Origin: CAZMSQ01 sp964569025 | Lineage (GTDB): Bacteria > Bacteroidota > Bacteroidia > Chitinophagales > Saprospiraceae | Assembly (NCBI GenBank): GCA_964569025.1 | Contig: CAZMSQ010000041.1 | Span: forward strand, 1-18,334 | Length of the DNA: 18,334 nt | Direction: 5' to 3' | Made by a program: the position numbers and the translations under genes | Shown: in pieces, positions 7,237-14,934 of the stretch | Layout: each line of letters opens with the position of its first letter | Position numbering within the stretch: position 1 is the first letter of the stretch | The notes under the pieces: generated by a model | What the model was told of the DNA's origin: nothing | Databases searched by the model: none | Seen by the model: only the letters and a program-made list of their open reading frames with translations

Positions 7237-9384
7237 TTAACTGGATTTTCCATCACAATTATTATCAACCCCGTCGTTGCAGATTTCTGATGCTGCGGGA
7301 TTGACAGAAGGGTCAGAATCATCACAGTCTAAGGCATTAGACACATAGCCTTCAGGTATTGGTGCACAGGTTGAAATGGAATCGGAGGGGTTTCCGTAAC
7401 CATCACCGTCTTGATCGCGGTAATAGGTTGAAGCCGGACCGGCAATCAGTGTCACATCGAGTGATACGGTGTCTGTCCTGGCATCGTCGTCAGTCACTGT
7501 AAGCTGGACAGTGTAGGTGCCAGAACCTGAATAGGTATGTACTGGATGTTGCACTGCAGATGTATCGCCGTCTCCAAAGTCCCAATGGTAAGAGACAATG
7601 CTCCCATCGGCATCTGATGACTCATCTGAAAAAGAGACAGTCAGACAAGAATCAGCATAAGAAAAGGCCGCGACCGGCGGCACCTCGCTGACCAGACTGG
7701 CTCCGCGAATAATAAGGGAAAAATACTGCGCACTACTCAGAGTTCCGTCATGATCTACTTCGATGGTATAGTAGCCCGCAGCCGGAGATTCAATGAAGAC
7801 AGACTCGACATTGTCCACATTGTTTTCTCCTGAATTGGTAGCCGCTGCAGATGGATTGTCTCGAGCTAACTGATACGGAAAATAGGTTGTCGTAGCCTTC
7901 ACAATTCGCAAATCGAGATCGTGTATCAATACAGGGGTAAGTGGGTCAAGTGATGCAGAAAGTCCGGGATGTTCAGGATCTGTCCAGACAATGGTTACTG
8001 TTATGGGTTCAGAGCCATCAGCCTCGAGATATTGCGTATACAGTCCTCCATCGCTCAATTCAATCTCTTGAATCACATCATTGCCCGTCGTATCGGCGCG
8101 AATGACCTGAGCAGCCCGCTCAGCATTCAGAAGCCCCCAACCGAATGAATAATCAGGGCCTGTATGAGCTCCGCATTCATCTGCTGTATTGATGACCAGA
8201 GCCTTGAGCGTTGATGACAGCATGGATGTGTCGCCATGGGTGTTCTGGTAGTATTGCTGAAGCAACGCAAGGGTCCCGGTCACATTGGGCGCAGACATGG
8301 AACTGCCACTGTAATTGGCATAACTGGAATTACTCGTGGCGATGGCTGACCGCAGTGAGATGCCATTTCCTACAATATCCGGTTTGATGCGGCCGTCATC
8401 GGCAGGGCCCCAGCCGCTGAATGATGACATCACCACTGATGCCGGACCGGTGTATGACAAGACATCTGCCACGGCACCGACGGTCAGAATATTCTTGGCA
8501 ATACCCTGTGTACCTATACAATCATAGCCGTCAGGATATCCATCCGGAGGATGTGACCCATCACCCGAATCATCACGGTCATTTCCTGCAGATTTAACAA
8601 TCAGATAGTAAGGAGCATCATAGGCTATTGCATCCCAACCGCTTGCAGCGCTGCTGTAAAACCCGAACAAGAAATCTTCCAGTGTACTTATGGATTCTGT
8701 TCCATACCATTTACCACCATACCACCCGTGCACCAATCCGTACGAATGGTTTGAGACTTCCATTCCTGCAGCTGCTGCACTTGCCATCTCTGCGTCATCT
8801 GAATTCCAGTCATATGACTTTGCTTCAGCAGCATATGCCATACCTTTTGCAGTTGAAGACACCCCTCCTGCCAAAATGGTTCCTGTGACATGGGTTGCAT
8901 GGTTGCTATTCGAAGTCGAGCCATCACTCTGTACAACGCGGGGCAACCCTGTGTTATTAAACTCCTGATGAGTCGTCCGAACTTTTCCACCGTCCCAAAC
9001 GCCTATCCGGTCATATCCTGAACCGTCAAGTGACAAACCGAGACTGCCACCGACCCATAACTCATCCGTTCTGGTGGTATACGCCGCATTGATATTGTCC
9101 GTTGCGTAATAAACGGGGCGGCCATCGCGAACATCAATCATTTCGAGAACGGTACCTTCTGCCAGTTCCTGTCGAACAAGTACATTATTTTCCCTCGCAT
9201 ACGCTCTCACGCGCTGTAACCTTTGCCTCCAGTCTTCCCGAAATCGCTCCGATGCCGACTCAAGTGCCTCAATATTCGTTCTGGGCTGGGCATCAAGAAT
9301 TCCCGGCACTGATGCCAACACAAAGCACACGACAACTGTGATGATTTTCAGATACATGATGGCATATTTTTCATTCCCAACCAT
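7237..9384 (-). CDS. Secreted subtilisin-like serine protease with PKD and MopE-type modules
   Basis: The 715-residue product is a family S8 protease. Start: the ATG at 9384 has a rare good Shine-Dalgarno (GAGGAGG just upstream); the ATG at 9357 would give a shorter signal peptide (MYLKIITVVVCFVLASVPG). Catalytic residues: Asp131 (IGVWDGGKV), His162 (NHATHVTGTI), oxyanion Asn268 (KSAGNDR), Ser362 (SGSSMSAPNVTG). The layout, with a beta-sandwich after the catalytic domain (about 440-560), resembles the Kp43-like subgroup. Next come a PKD domain (569-645; WDFGDGDTS at 601-609) and a C-terminal putative metal-binding MopE motif (654-711; YYRDQDGDGYG, DCDDSDPSVNP, CNDGVDNNCDG). Translation stops four residues after that motif, at two tandem TAA codons, with no T9SS sorting domain. 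It begins 30 nt after the CUB-CTD gene, so the two are probably co-transcribed. An extracellular protease is certain; the export route is unclear. Confidence 0.93.
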   Translation of the reverse strand: MVGNEKYAIMYLKIITVVVCFVLASVPGILDAQPRTNIEALESASERFREDWRQRLQRVRAYARENNVLVRQELAEGTVLEMIDVRDGRPVYYATDNINAAYTTRTDELWVGGSLGLSLDGSGYDRIGVWDGGKVRTTHQEFNNTGLPRVVQSDGSTSNSNHATHVTGTILAGGVSSTAKGMAYAAEAKSYDWNSDDAEMASAAAAGMEVSNHSYGLVHGWYGGKWYGTESISTLEDFLFGFYSSAASGWDAIAYDAPYYLIVKSAGNDRDDSGDGSHPPDGYPDGYDCIGTQGIAKNILTVGAVADVLSYTGPASVVMSSFSGWGPADDGRIKPDIVGNGISLRSAIATSNSSYANYSGSSMSAPNVTGTLALLQQYYQNTHGDTSMLSSTLKALVINTADECGAHTGPDYSFGWGLLNAERAAQVIRADTTGNDVIQEIELSDGGLYTQYLEADGSEPITVTIVWTDPEHPGLSASLDPLTPVLIHDLDLRIVKATTTYFPYQLARDNPSAAATNSGENNVDNVESVFIESPAAGYYTIEVDHDGTLSSAQYFSLIIRGASLVSEVPPVAAFSYADSCLTVSFSDESSDADGSIVSYHWDFGDGDTSAVQHPVHTYSGSGTYTVQLTVTDDDARTDTVSLDVTLIAGPASTYYRDQDGDGYGNPSDSISTCAPIPEGYVSNALDCDDSDPSVNPAASEICNDGVDNNCDGKSS

Positions 9385-9414
9385 TCTTCCCTCCTCATAT
9401 ATGTCGGAGAAAGT

Positions 9415-10827
9415 TTATTGGAGAACCAACTTTCTTGTCTTCACCTGACCATTTCCGGTGCGAAGGACTATGATGTAAATCCCCGGTACCAATTGCCCCT
9501 TCCGAATGACCTCATGATACGTACCAGGGTCGAGGCGTTCATTGGAATAAATGGAAATAACAGCATTCCCCGAAAAGTCATGCACACGTAAAGTCACTGT
9601 TGTTGCACGCTTCAGCTTGAATTCAATCGTGGCCTGATCGCGAAAGGGGTTGGGGTAACAGGTGAGTGGCAGAGCAATATCTTCTTGTTCATCTGGCCTC
9701 ATTTCTGACACCTGAGCATCCTTTCTCGGGAGAGGTTCGACGCACCCGATTGGCAGGGCATGAAAATCAGCCCCGGGCATGGCATGAAATCCCGGCAAAA
9801 GGCGGATGTGATCTGCCAGAAAAACAACCACAGAATCTGCATGGACTTCTCCATCTGACTCTAAATAATCCGAAGCCTGAAACGTATCGGAAGCCATTGG
9901 AGCTTCTGCAACCCACACACTATCTGGACATACTTGAGGAATAAATGCGGTATACACCGCACTCCAACCTGATGATTGTACGCTTTCGTTACTGATAAAT
10001 TGAATAAGCAGCTCACTCCCTCCACTGACAATTTGCCCCGGTAGGCTGGACCCAGTCATGGCTCTCAGCAGGGAATCACTTGTGGTGGCACCATCATAGA
10101 CGAGCACACTATCATTGCCATTCTCCAGATTGAATGAGATAAAATCGAGAGCCACAGAATCTGCTCCGGCAGGAGATACCAGCCACAGGCACTCCGCATT
10201 TGGTCCGTAGGCAAACGCGCCGCTTCCGTCGCTGATGGTGTCGCTCAGAGATGTCAGTGTATCAGTGCCTGTGCAATAGGAAGACGAATAACTGGCGCTC
10301 CAACCTGAGGCTGTGTTGGAACTGTCAGTTGTAAACCTGATGAGCAGGGCGCCTCCGGAGGTCGTTATTTCAGTTGGCAGCACGTTTCCCTCATATTCTC
10401 CAAGCAGCGCAGCAGAAGTATCTGAACCGTCGTACAGGCGCACAAAATCGAAACAAGGCTCAAGGTCAAACCCTGAAAAAATCAGTGTCACTGAAACTGC
10501 CCCTTCTGGCTGAATCAGCCACTGACAATCCAATCCATTCCCATAATCCCCTACCCCGCTGCCATCTGACACGGTCCCTGTGCCATCTGTCAGCACATCC
10601 ACACCTGAACACGTTGGGGAAAACGCAACGGAGCTTGGTTGTGCAGATGGTGGAGTGGAGAAATTCGCCAACCCCAGATTCGATTGGGAGAACAGAATGA
10701 GAGAAAGAAAAAAAAGAAATCCTCGAAATGGGGGCACTAAAGAAAATGATTTCGACCTTTTAGATAGTCCCATGTGAGGGTCGCGCTTAATGACAGAGAA
10801 TGACCAGAATGCCTCGGAAAGTATCAT
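9415..10827 (-). CDS. T9SS-exported protein with two CUB domains
   Basis: A 470-residue secreted cargo protein. The N-terminus has a basic stretch and a hydrophobic core (FLFFLSLILFSQSNLGLA, about 37-54), i.e. a signal peptide; the ATG at 10773 (residue 19) is an alternative start. Two tandem CUB domains follow (about 73-182 and 185-294), each with the Cys pair, DFVRLYDG / DSVLVYDG and a closing GWSASY / GWSAVY. Residues 300-365 hold the repeat-like module ending LLPGFHAMPGADFHA that often precedes sorting domains in Bacteroidota. The C-terminus (about 388-470) is a type A T9SS sorting domain: YPNPFRDQATIEF, VHDFSGN, PGTYHEV, PGIYIIVLRTGN, TRKLVLQ. CUB domains are extracellular protein or carbohydrate interaction modules. 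It lies 35 nt after the E2 stop and 30 nt before the protease. Confidence 0.92.
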   Translation of the reverse strand: MILSEAFWSFSVIKRDPHMGLSKRSKSFSLVPPFRGFLFFLSLILFSQSNLGLANFSTPPSAQPSSVAFSPTCSGVDVLTDGTGTVSDGSGVGDYGNGLDCQWLIQPEGAVSVTLIFSGFDLEPCFDFVRLYDGSDTSAALLGEYEGNVLPTEITTSGGALLIRFTTDSSNTASGWSASYSSSYCTGTDTLTSLSDTISDGSGAFAYGPNAECLWLVSPAGADSVALDFISFNLENGNDSVLVYDGATTSDSLLRAMTGSSLPGQIVSGGSELLIQFISNESVQSSGWSAVYTAFIPQVCPDSVWVAEAPMASDTFQASDYLESDGEVHADSVVVFLADHIRLLPGFHAMPGADFHALPIGCVEPLPRKDAQVSEMRPDEQEDIALPLTCYPNPFRDQATIEFKLKRATTVTLRVHDFSGNAVISIYSNERLDPGTYHEVIRKGQLVPGIYIIVLRTGNGQVKTRKLVLQ

Positions 10828-10858
10828 TATCTACATAATCCTTCCCCAATTGGTTCCC

Positions 10859-10883
10859 CCTATCAGACAAGCAGTCTGATAGG
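10859..10883 (-). repeat. Perfect 10-bp hairpin spanning the E2 stop codon
   Basis: Arms CCTATCAGAC (10859-10868) and GTCTGATAGG (10874-10883) pair perfectly around the 5-nt loop AAGCA. It includes the last codons and the TGA of the E2 gene. There is no U-run after it on the minus strand, so it is not a classical terminator; it may be an RNA processing, stabilising or attenuating structure between E2 and the CUB gene. Structure is seen directly; function is inference. Confidence 0.6.
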
Positions 10884-12143
10884 ATTCTCGAGAATTTCTT
10901 TCAGTGTTTGCAAGAACCGCGCACCTGAAGCACCATCTACCACCCTGTGATCACAGGAGAGAGTGACTTTCATCCGATGAGCCGGCACAATATCACCATT
11001 CGAATCGTAAACGGGCTTCTTCACAATCCCTCCAACCGCGAGGATGCAAGAGTCGGGGGGGTTGATGATGGCGGTAAACTCTTCGATGCCAAACATCCCG
11101 AGATTTGATACGGTGAATGTATTGCCTTGCATTTCCTCAGGCTGCAATTTGCGCACACGAGCTCGGTCGGCCATTTCCTTGACCTCTGTATTAATCTGAG
11201 AAAGGGTTTTGATATCTGTATGCTTGACCACCGGCACCAAGAGACCATCCTCAACGGCCACAGCTACACCTATGTGGACATGATTATGTCTGTAGATTTT
11301 ATCACCCATCCATGATGCGTTTATCATGGGGTGTTGCCGAAGTGAAACTGCACAGGCCTTCACAATGAGGTCATTGAATGAAATCTTTACTGGTGAGACT
11401 TCATTAATTTGTTTGCGCCAAGTGGTGGCTGCCCCCATGTCAATCTCCATGGTCAGGTAAAAATGCGGCGCACCAAACTTACTTTCTGACAATCGCCTGG
11501 CAATTGTCTTCCTCATTTGAGAAACCGGAAGTTCATCCCATGCTGCCGAATCCTGCCCTGCTACCGGGAATGCAACCGGCCGATTAACGGGGGTCTCAGT
11601 CTTTGGAGGAGTCTGCTCTGCCGCGGGAGTCACCTGACGGGACTCAAGAGCTGCCTCAACATCTTTGCGGACAATCCGCCCATTATCTCCTGTGCCGCGA
11701 ATCGCAGTCAGATCGACGCCAGCCTCTCGGGCCATGCTTCTCGCCAGTGGCGAGGCTTTCACTCTGGTGTCATCACCAGCTGCTTCAGTTTGAGTCGTAT
11801 CAGAAGTAGCCGCTGCCGGGGCAGCGGGTGCGGTGGCCTCCGAGGCGGCAACAGGTTCAGCAGTCCCTTCGGAAGTAGCTCCTGCCAACTGTGTCTTCCA
11901 GTCTTCTCCTTCTTCCCCGATTACGGCAATGACTCCGTTGATTGGCACTGATCCGGATTCAACCTCGATGTGAAGCAGTTTCCCTTCAAAAACACTCTCA
12001 AATTCCATCGTGGCCTTGTCGGTCTCGATTTCTGCAAGAATATCTCCGGGCTCCACATCGTCGCCCACTTTTTTCTCCCACCCAACAATAACACCTTCTT
12101 CCATTGTGTCACTCAGGCGGGGCATGCGTATGATTTCAGCCAT
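10863..12143 (-). CDS. pdhC: Pyruvate dehydrogenase E2, dihydrolipoamide acetyltransferase
   Basis: Core acyltransferase of a 2-oxo acid dehydrogenase complex, most likely pyruvate dehydrogenase; it moves the acetyl group from lipoyl-lysine to CoA. From the ATG at 12143 the product has 426 residues; an in-frame upstream ATG at 12176 only adds a non-conserved leader. Domains: one lipoyl domain (1-78) with lipoyl Lys43 in ETDKATMEF; an Ala/Thr/Glu/Pro-rich flexible linker (84-124); an E1/E3-binding domain (127-163; KASPLARSMAREAGVDL, GTGDNGRIVRKDV); a second linker; and the catalytic domain (about 200-426) with SCDHRVVDGA (396-405), holding the active-site His399 and Asp403. Many Bacteroidota E2 proteins carry two lipoyl domains; this one has one. 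The E1 genes are not next to it. Branched-chain or oxoglutarate E2 is less likely, judging from the overall sequence. Confidence 0.92.
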   Translation of the reverse strand: MAEIIRMPRLSDTMEEGVIVGWEKKVGDDVEPGDILAEIETDKATMEFESVFEGKLLHIEVESGSVPINGVIAVIGEEGEDWKTQLAGATSEGTAEPVAASEATAPAAPAAATSDTTQTEAAGDDTRVKASPLARSMAREAGVDLTAIRGTGDNGRIVRKDVEAALESRQVTPAAEQTPPKTETPVNRPVAFPVAGQDSAAWDELPVSQMRKTIARRLSESKFGAPHFYLTMEIDMGAATTWRKQINEVSPVKISFNDLIVKACAVSLRQHPMINASWMGDKIYRHNHVHIGVAVAVEDGLLVPVVKHTDIKTLSQINTEVKEMADRARVRKLQPEEMQGNTFTVSNLGMFGIEEFTAIINPPDSCILAVGGIVKKPVYDSNGDIVPAHRMKVTLSCDHRVVDGASGARFLQTLKEILENPIRLLV

Positions 12144-12190
12144 AATCTGTCTACCTTTACAGTTTGTCCGATTCAAAGATTTTTCGAGCC

Positions 12191-12198
12191 CAAAAATA
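12191..12198 (-). promoter_or_regulatory. Possible -7 box for the E2 gene
   Basis: On the minus strand this reads TATTTTTG, an exact TAnnTTTG, about 48 nt before the E2 ATG. No convincing TTTG box is found 17-23 nt upstream, so support is weak. The rest of the 164-nt divergent gap (12144-12307) shows nothing else I can name; a recR promoter is not evident. Confidence 0.3.
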
Positions 12199-12307
12199 AG
12201 ACCTAATTTTAGAAAACACGTATACTTTCAGGCAAGAATTACCTGCTCACAACATGAGAACCGCCGTATGGTTGGCAGATACGCATTCTCAAGAAATAAA
12301 ATGACCC

Positions 12308-12916
12308 ATGCATTTTTCCTCTCAACTCATTGAACAGGCTGTCGATGCCTTCGCGGCTCTGCCGGGAATAGGGAGAAAGACGGCGCTCCGCCTGGTGCTG
12401 CATCTGGTCAATGAGGACCTCCCAGTTGCCGAAAATCTGGGCGCGGCTGTCCTGAAAATGAGGCGTGAAATTCAATTCTGCCAACAGTGTCATAATATTT
12501 CAGACCAGGATTTGTGCCACCTCTGTATGGATCCGAGACGAGACGGGACCACGATTTGCGTCGTTGAGCACATCCGGGATGTGATGGCCATTGAAGATAC
12601 CGGCCAGTTCAGGGGCCTTTACCATGTGCTCGGTGGCATCATCAACCCGCTTGAAGGAATCGGACCTGATGCTCTGCACATAGACAGTCTGGTACAGCGC
12701 GTTCAGCAAAATGGGGTGAGCGAATTGATTATGGCAATCAGTCCCACTATAGAAGGTGAAACCACTATGTTTTATATTGCCCGACAGCTGAAAGACAAGG
12801 CTGTTAAGATGAGTGTTATTGCCAGAGGTGTCTCTTTTGGGGGCGAATTGCAATACGCAGATGAAATGACTCTCGGCAGGTCAATAGCTGGCCGTACGAC
12901 CTACAGTGCCCCCTGA
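12308..12916 (+). CDS. recR: Recombination mediator protein RecR
   Basis: DNA-binding protein of the RecFOR pathway that helps load RecA onto single-stranded gaps; cytoplasmic, about 200 residues in the family and 202 here. Seen in order: a helix-hairpin-helix (LPGIGRKTALRLV, 18-30); a four-cysteine zinc finger (Cys58, Cys61, Cys70, Cys73); a Toprim domain from about residue 80, with VVEHIRDVMAIEDTGQF (84-100); the conserved block YHVLGGIINPLEGIGPDAL; then a Walker-B-like C-terminal part (VIARGVSFGGELQYADEMTLGRSI). All key residues are present. The ATG at 12308 fits the family N-terminus; the ATG at 12301 is in another frame and stops quickly. Its TGA overlaps the ATG of the next gene (TGATG), suggesting translational coupling. 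Confidence 0.97.
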   Translation: MHFSSQLIEQAVDAFAALPGIGRKTALRLVLHLVNEDLPVAENLGAAVLKMRREIQFCQQCHNISDQDLCHLCMDPRRDGTTICVVEHIRDVMAIEDTGQFRGLYHVLGGIINPLEGIGPDALHIDSLVQRVQQNGVSELIMAISPTIEGETTMFYIARQLKDKAVKMSVIARGVSFGGELQYADEMTLGRSIAGRTTYSAP

Positions 12917-14934
12917 TGAATGCCAACGCCACAAACGGCAAACCACCTCGACACATGCGCTTGTCTGTCATTATTGTCAATTACAACGTCCTTTATTTTC
13001 TGGAGCAAGCGCTTCTGTCTGTGGAGCGCGCCTGCAAGGACATTGAAGCCGAAATCTGGGTCGTCGACAACCATTCAGTCGATGAAAGCGTGGCAATGGT
13101 GCGAAGTCGTTTTCCAGGAGTGAAGCTGATTGTCAATCAGGAGAACGTTGGCTTTGCCAAAGCCAACAATATGGCCCTTCGCCAGGCCTCCGGCGAGTAT
13201 GTGCTGCTGTTAAACCCGGATACAGTAGTCGAAGAAGATACCTTCGAAAAATGCCTTGCATTTATGGATGACCATCCTGAGGCCGGCGGTCTTGGAGTCC
13301 GTATGATAGATGGTACGGGAAAATTTCTGCCCGAATCCAAACGCGGCTTCCCCACCCCTTGGGTTGCATTCTGCAAGACGTTCGGTTTGTCTGCCATTTT
13401 CTCCAAATCACCCACTTTCAACAAGTATCACCTCGGCCACATCAGCCCTGACGAGGTCCACGAAATTGATGTCATCGCAGGGGCTTATATGTTGATACGC
13501 CGAGATGTCCTCAATAAAACAGGACTCCTGGACGAGTCATTTTTCATGTACGGAGAGGATGTGGATCTGTCGTACCGGATTCAACAGGCGGGATATAAAA
13601 ACTATTACTTCCCTCACACCCGGATTATCCACTACAAAGGAGAAAGCACCAAAAAGGGGTCCCTGAATTATGTGCGGACGTTCTATCAGGCCATGATCAT
13701 TTTTGCCCGAAAGCATTTCAGGGGGCGGCAGGCGGGCCTGTTCATTGCCATGCTCCGGCTTGCCATTTATCTTCGGGCTTCCATCACATTGCTGTCGCGG
13801 TTTACCCGCCATGCCCTTCTCCCTCTGACAGATGTCGCCGTTTTGCTCGGAGGGCTCGCCCTGCTCAAAAATGTTTGGGGAGAAATGTATTTCAATAACC
13901 CTGATTACTTCGGCTCCTCATTCATGCAATTCAATGCCCCATTATATACAGCTGTATGGGTGCTGTCGGTGTACTTCAGCGGCGGGTATGATAAGCCTTC
14001 ACAACTCAGACTCTTGTGGCGCGGACTCCTGTTCGGCACTTTGGTTCTCGCCGCTATTTACGGATTTCTGGACCTTGCATGGCGGAATTCCAGAGCCCTC
14101 ATCATTCTGGGAGTCCTATGGGCCCTACCAACCCTGACCATCATTCGGATAGGCCGGCATTGGCTGTTGCACCGCAATTTGGATTTGGGCGGTCACAGAC
14201 CCCGGAATCTCGTAATTGTCGGGCTCACCGATGAAAGCAATCGGGTACGCCAACTCCTCCAGGAGGCGCGCATCAACCACCAGTTTTTGGGCAGAATTGC
14301 TCCTTCTGGGACAACTGAAGACAATTCTGAGGCATTGAGCAATATAGAAAGCCTTGACGAAGTGGTGAAAATTTATCAGGTGCGCGAAATTATTTTTTGC
14401 TCCAGAGACGTCTCCACCCATCAGATTCTAGATTGGATGTCAAAACTCGGGCCCGGATATCAGTATAAAATACTGCCCACCGACAGCCTGAGCATCATCG
14501 GAAGCCATTCAAAAAATACCGCCGGCGAGTTGTACACCATTGACTTGCACTTGCGCATCAATGAACCATTGCAAAAGCGAAACAAACGCCTGCTGGATCT
14601 CCTTTTGAGCAGTACGCTTTTCCTTCTCTTCCCTCTTCTGGCCCCATTCATTTCCCGGAGGTGGGGGGTATTGAAGAATGCCAAACGTGTATTTTTCGGA
14701 CGCATGACATGGGTTGGCTATGCAGGGAAGCACGCCCGTCAGCATCTTCCTGTATTACCGCTCGCTGTTCTGAACCCCTCAGATGCTTTGACCATGGAAA
14801 CAATTTCAGAAGGCACAAAAGACCGGCTGGACCTGATCTATGCACGTGACTACAGTGTGTGGAAGGATCTGTCTATCATTTGGAAAGGTCGCTTTCAACT
14901 CGGACAGCAAATAAGCCACGAGCCTCAGAATTGA
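12916..14934 (+). CDS. Membrane glycosyltransferase family 2 fused to a degenerate sugar-phosphotransferase-like domain
   Basis: A 672-residue fusion. N-terminus (about 15-240): a GT2 domain of the rhamnosyltransferase-like type, with LSVIIVNYN (16-24), VVDNHSVDES (49-58), LLLNPDTVV (97-105, metal-binding PDT), VIAGAYMLIRRDV (186-198) and MYGEDVDLSYR (211-221), all intact. Then come about five hydrophobic segments (roughly 272-290, 300-318, 342-356, 368-388, 395-412) and a Rossmann-like domain (428-545; RNLVIVGLTDESNRVRQLL), the order seen in WbaP-like polyprenyl glycosylphosphotransferases. The tail resembles a cut-down bacterial sugar transferase: NKRLLDLLLSS (556-566), a membrane helix, RVFFGRMTWVGY (591-602) and YARDYSVWKDLSIIWKG (642-658). 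The catalytic stretch between the helix and the WVGY block is absent. Likely role: envelope or exopolysaccharide glycan assembly at the inner membrane. Coupled to recR by a one-base overlap; the 3' end overlaps the next gene by 10 bases. Confidence 0.88.
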   Translation: MNANATNGKPPRHMRLSVIIVNYNVLYFLEQALLSVERACKDIEAEIWVVDNHSVDESVAMVRSRFPGVKLIVNQENVGFAKANNMALRQASGEYVLLLNPDTVVEEDTFEKCLAFMDDHPEAGGLGVRMIDGTGKFLPESKRGFPTPWVAFCKTFGLSAIFSKSPTFNKYHLGHISPDEVHEIDVIAGAYMLIRRDVLNKTGLLDESFFMYGEDVDLSYRIQQAGYKNYYFPHTRIIHYKGESTKKGSLNYVRTFYQAMIIFARKHFRGRQAGLFIAMLRLAIYLRASITLLSRFTRHALLPLTDVAVLLGGLALLKNVWGEMYFNNPDYFGSSFMQFNAPLYTAVWVLSVYFSGGYDKPSQLRLLWRGLLFGTLVLAAIYGFLDLAWRNSRALIILGVLWALPTLTIIRIGRHWLLHRNLDLGGHRPRNLVIVGLTDESNRVRQLLQEARINHQFLGRIAPSGTTEDNSEALSNIESLDEVVKIYQVREIIFCSRDVSTHQILDWMSKLGPGYQYKILPTDSLSIIGSHSKNTAGELYTIDLHLRINEPLQKRNKRLLDLLLSSTLFLLFPLLAPFISRRWGVLKNAKRVFFGRMTWVGYAGKHARQHLPVLPLAVLNPSDALTMETISEGTKDRLDLIYARDYSVWKDLSIIWKGRFQLGQQISHEPQN

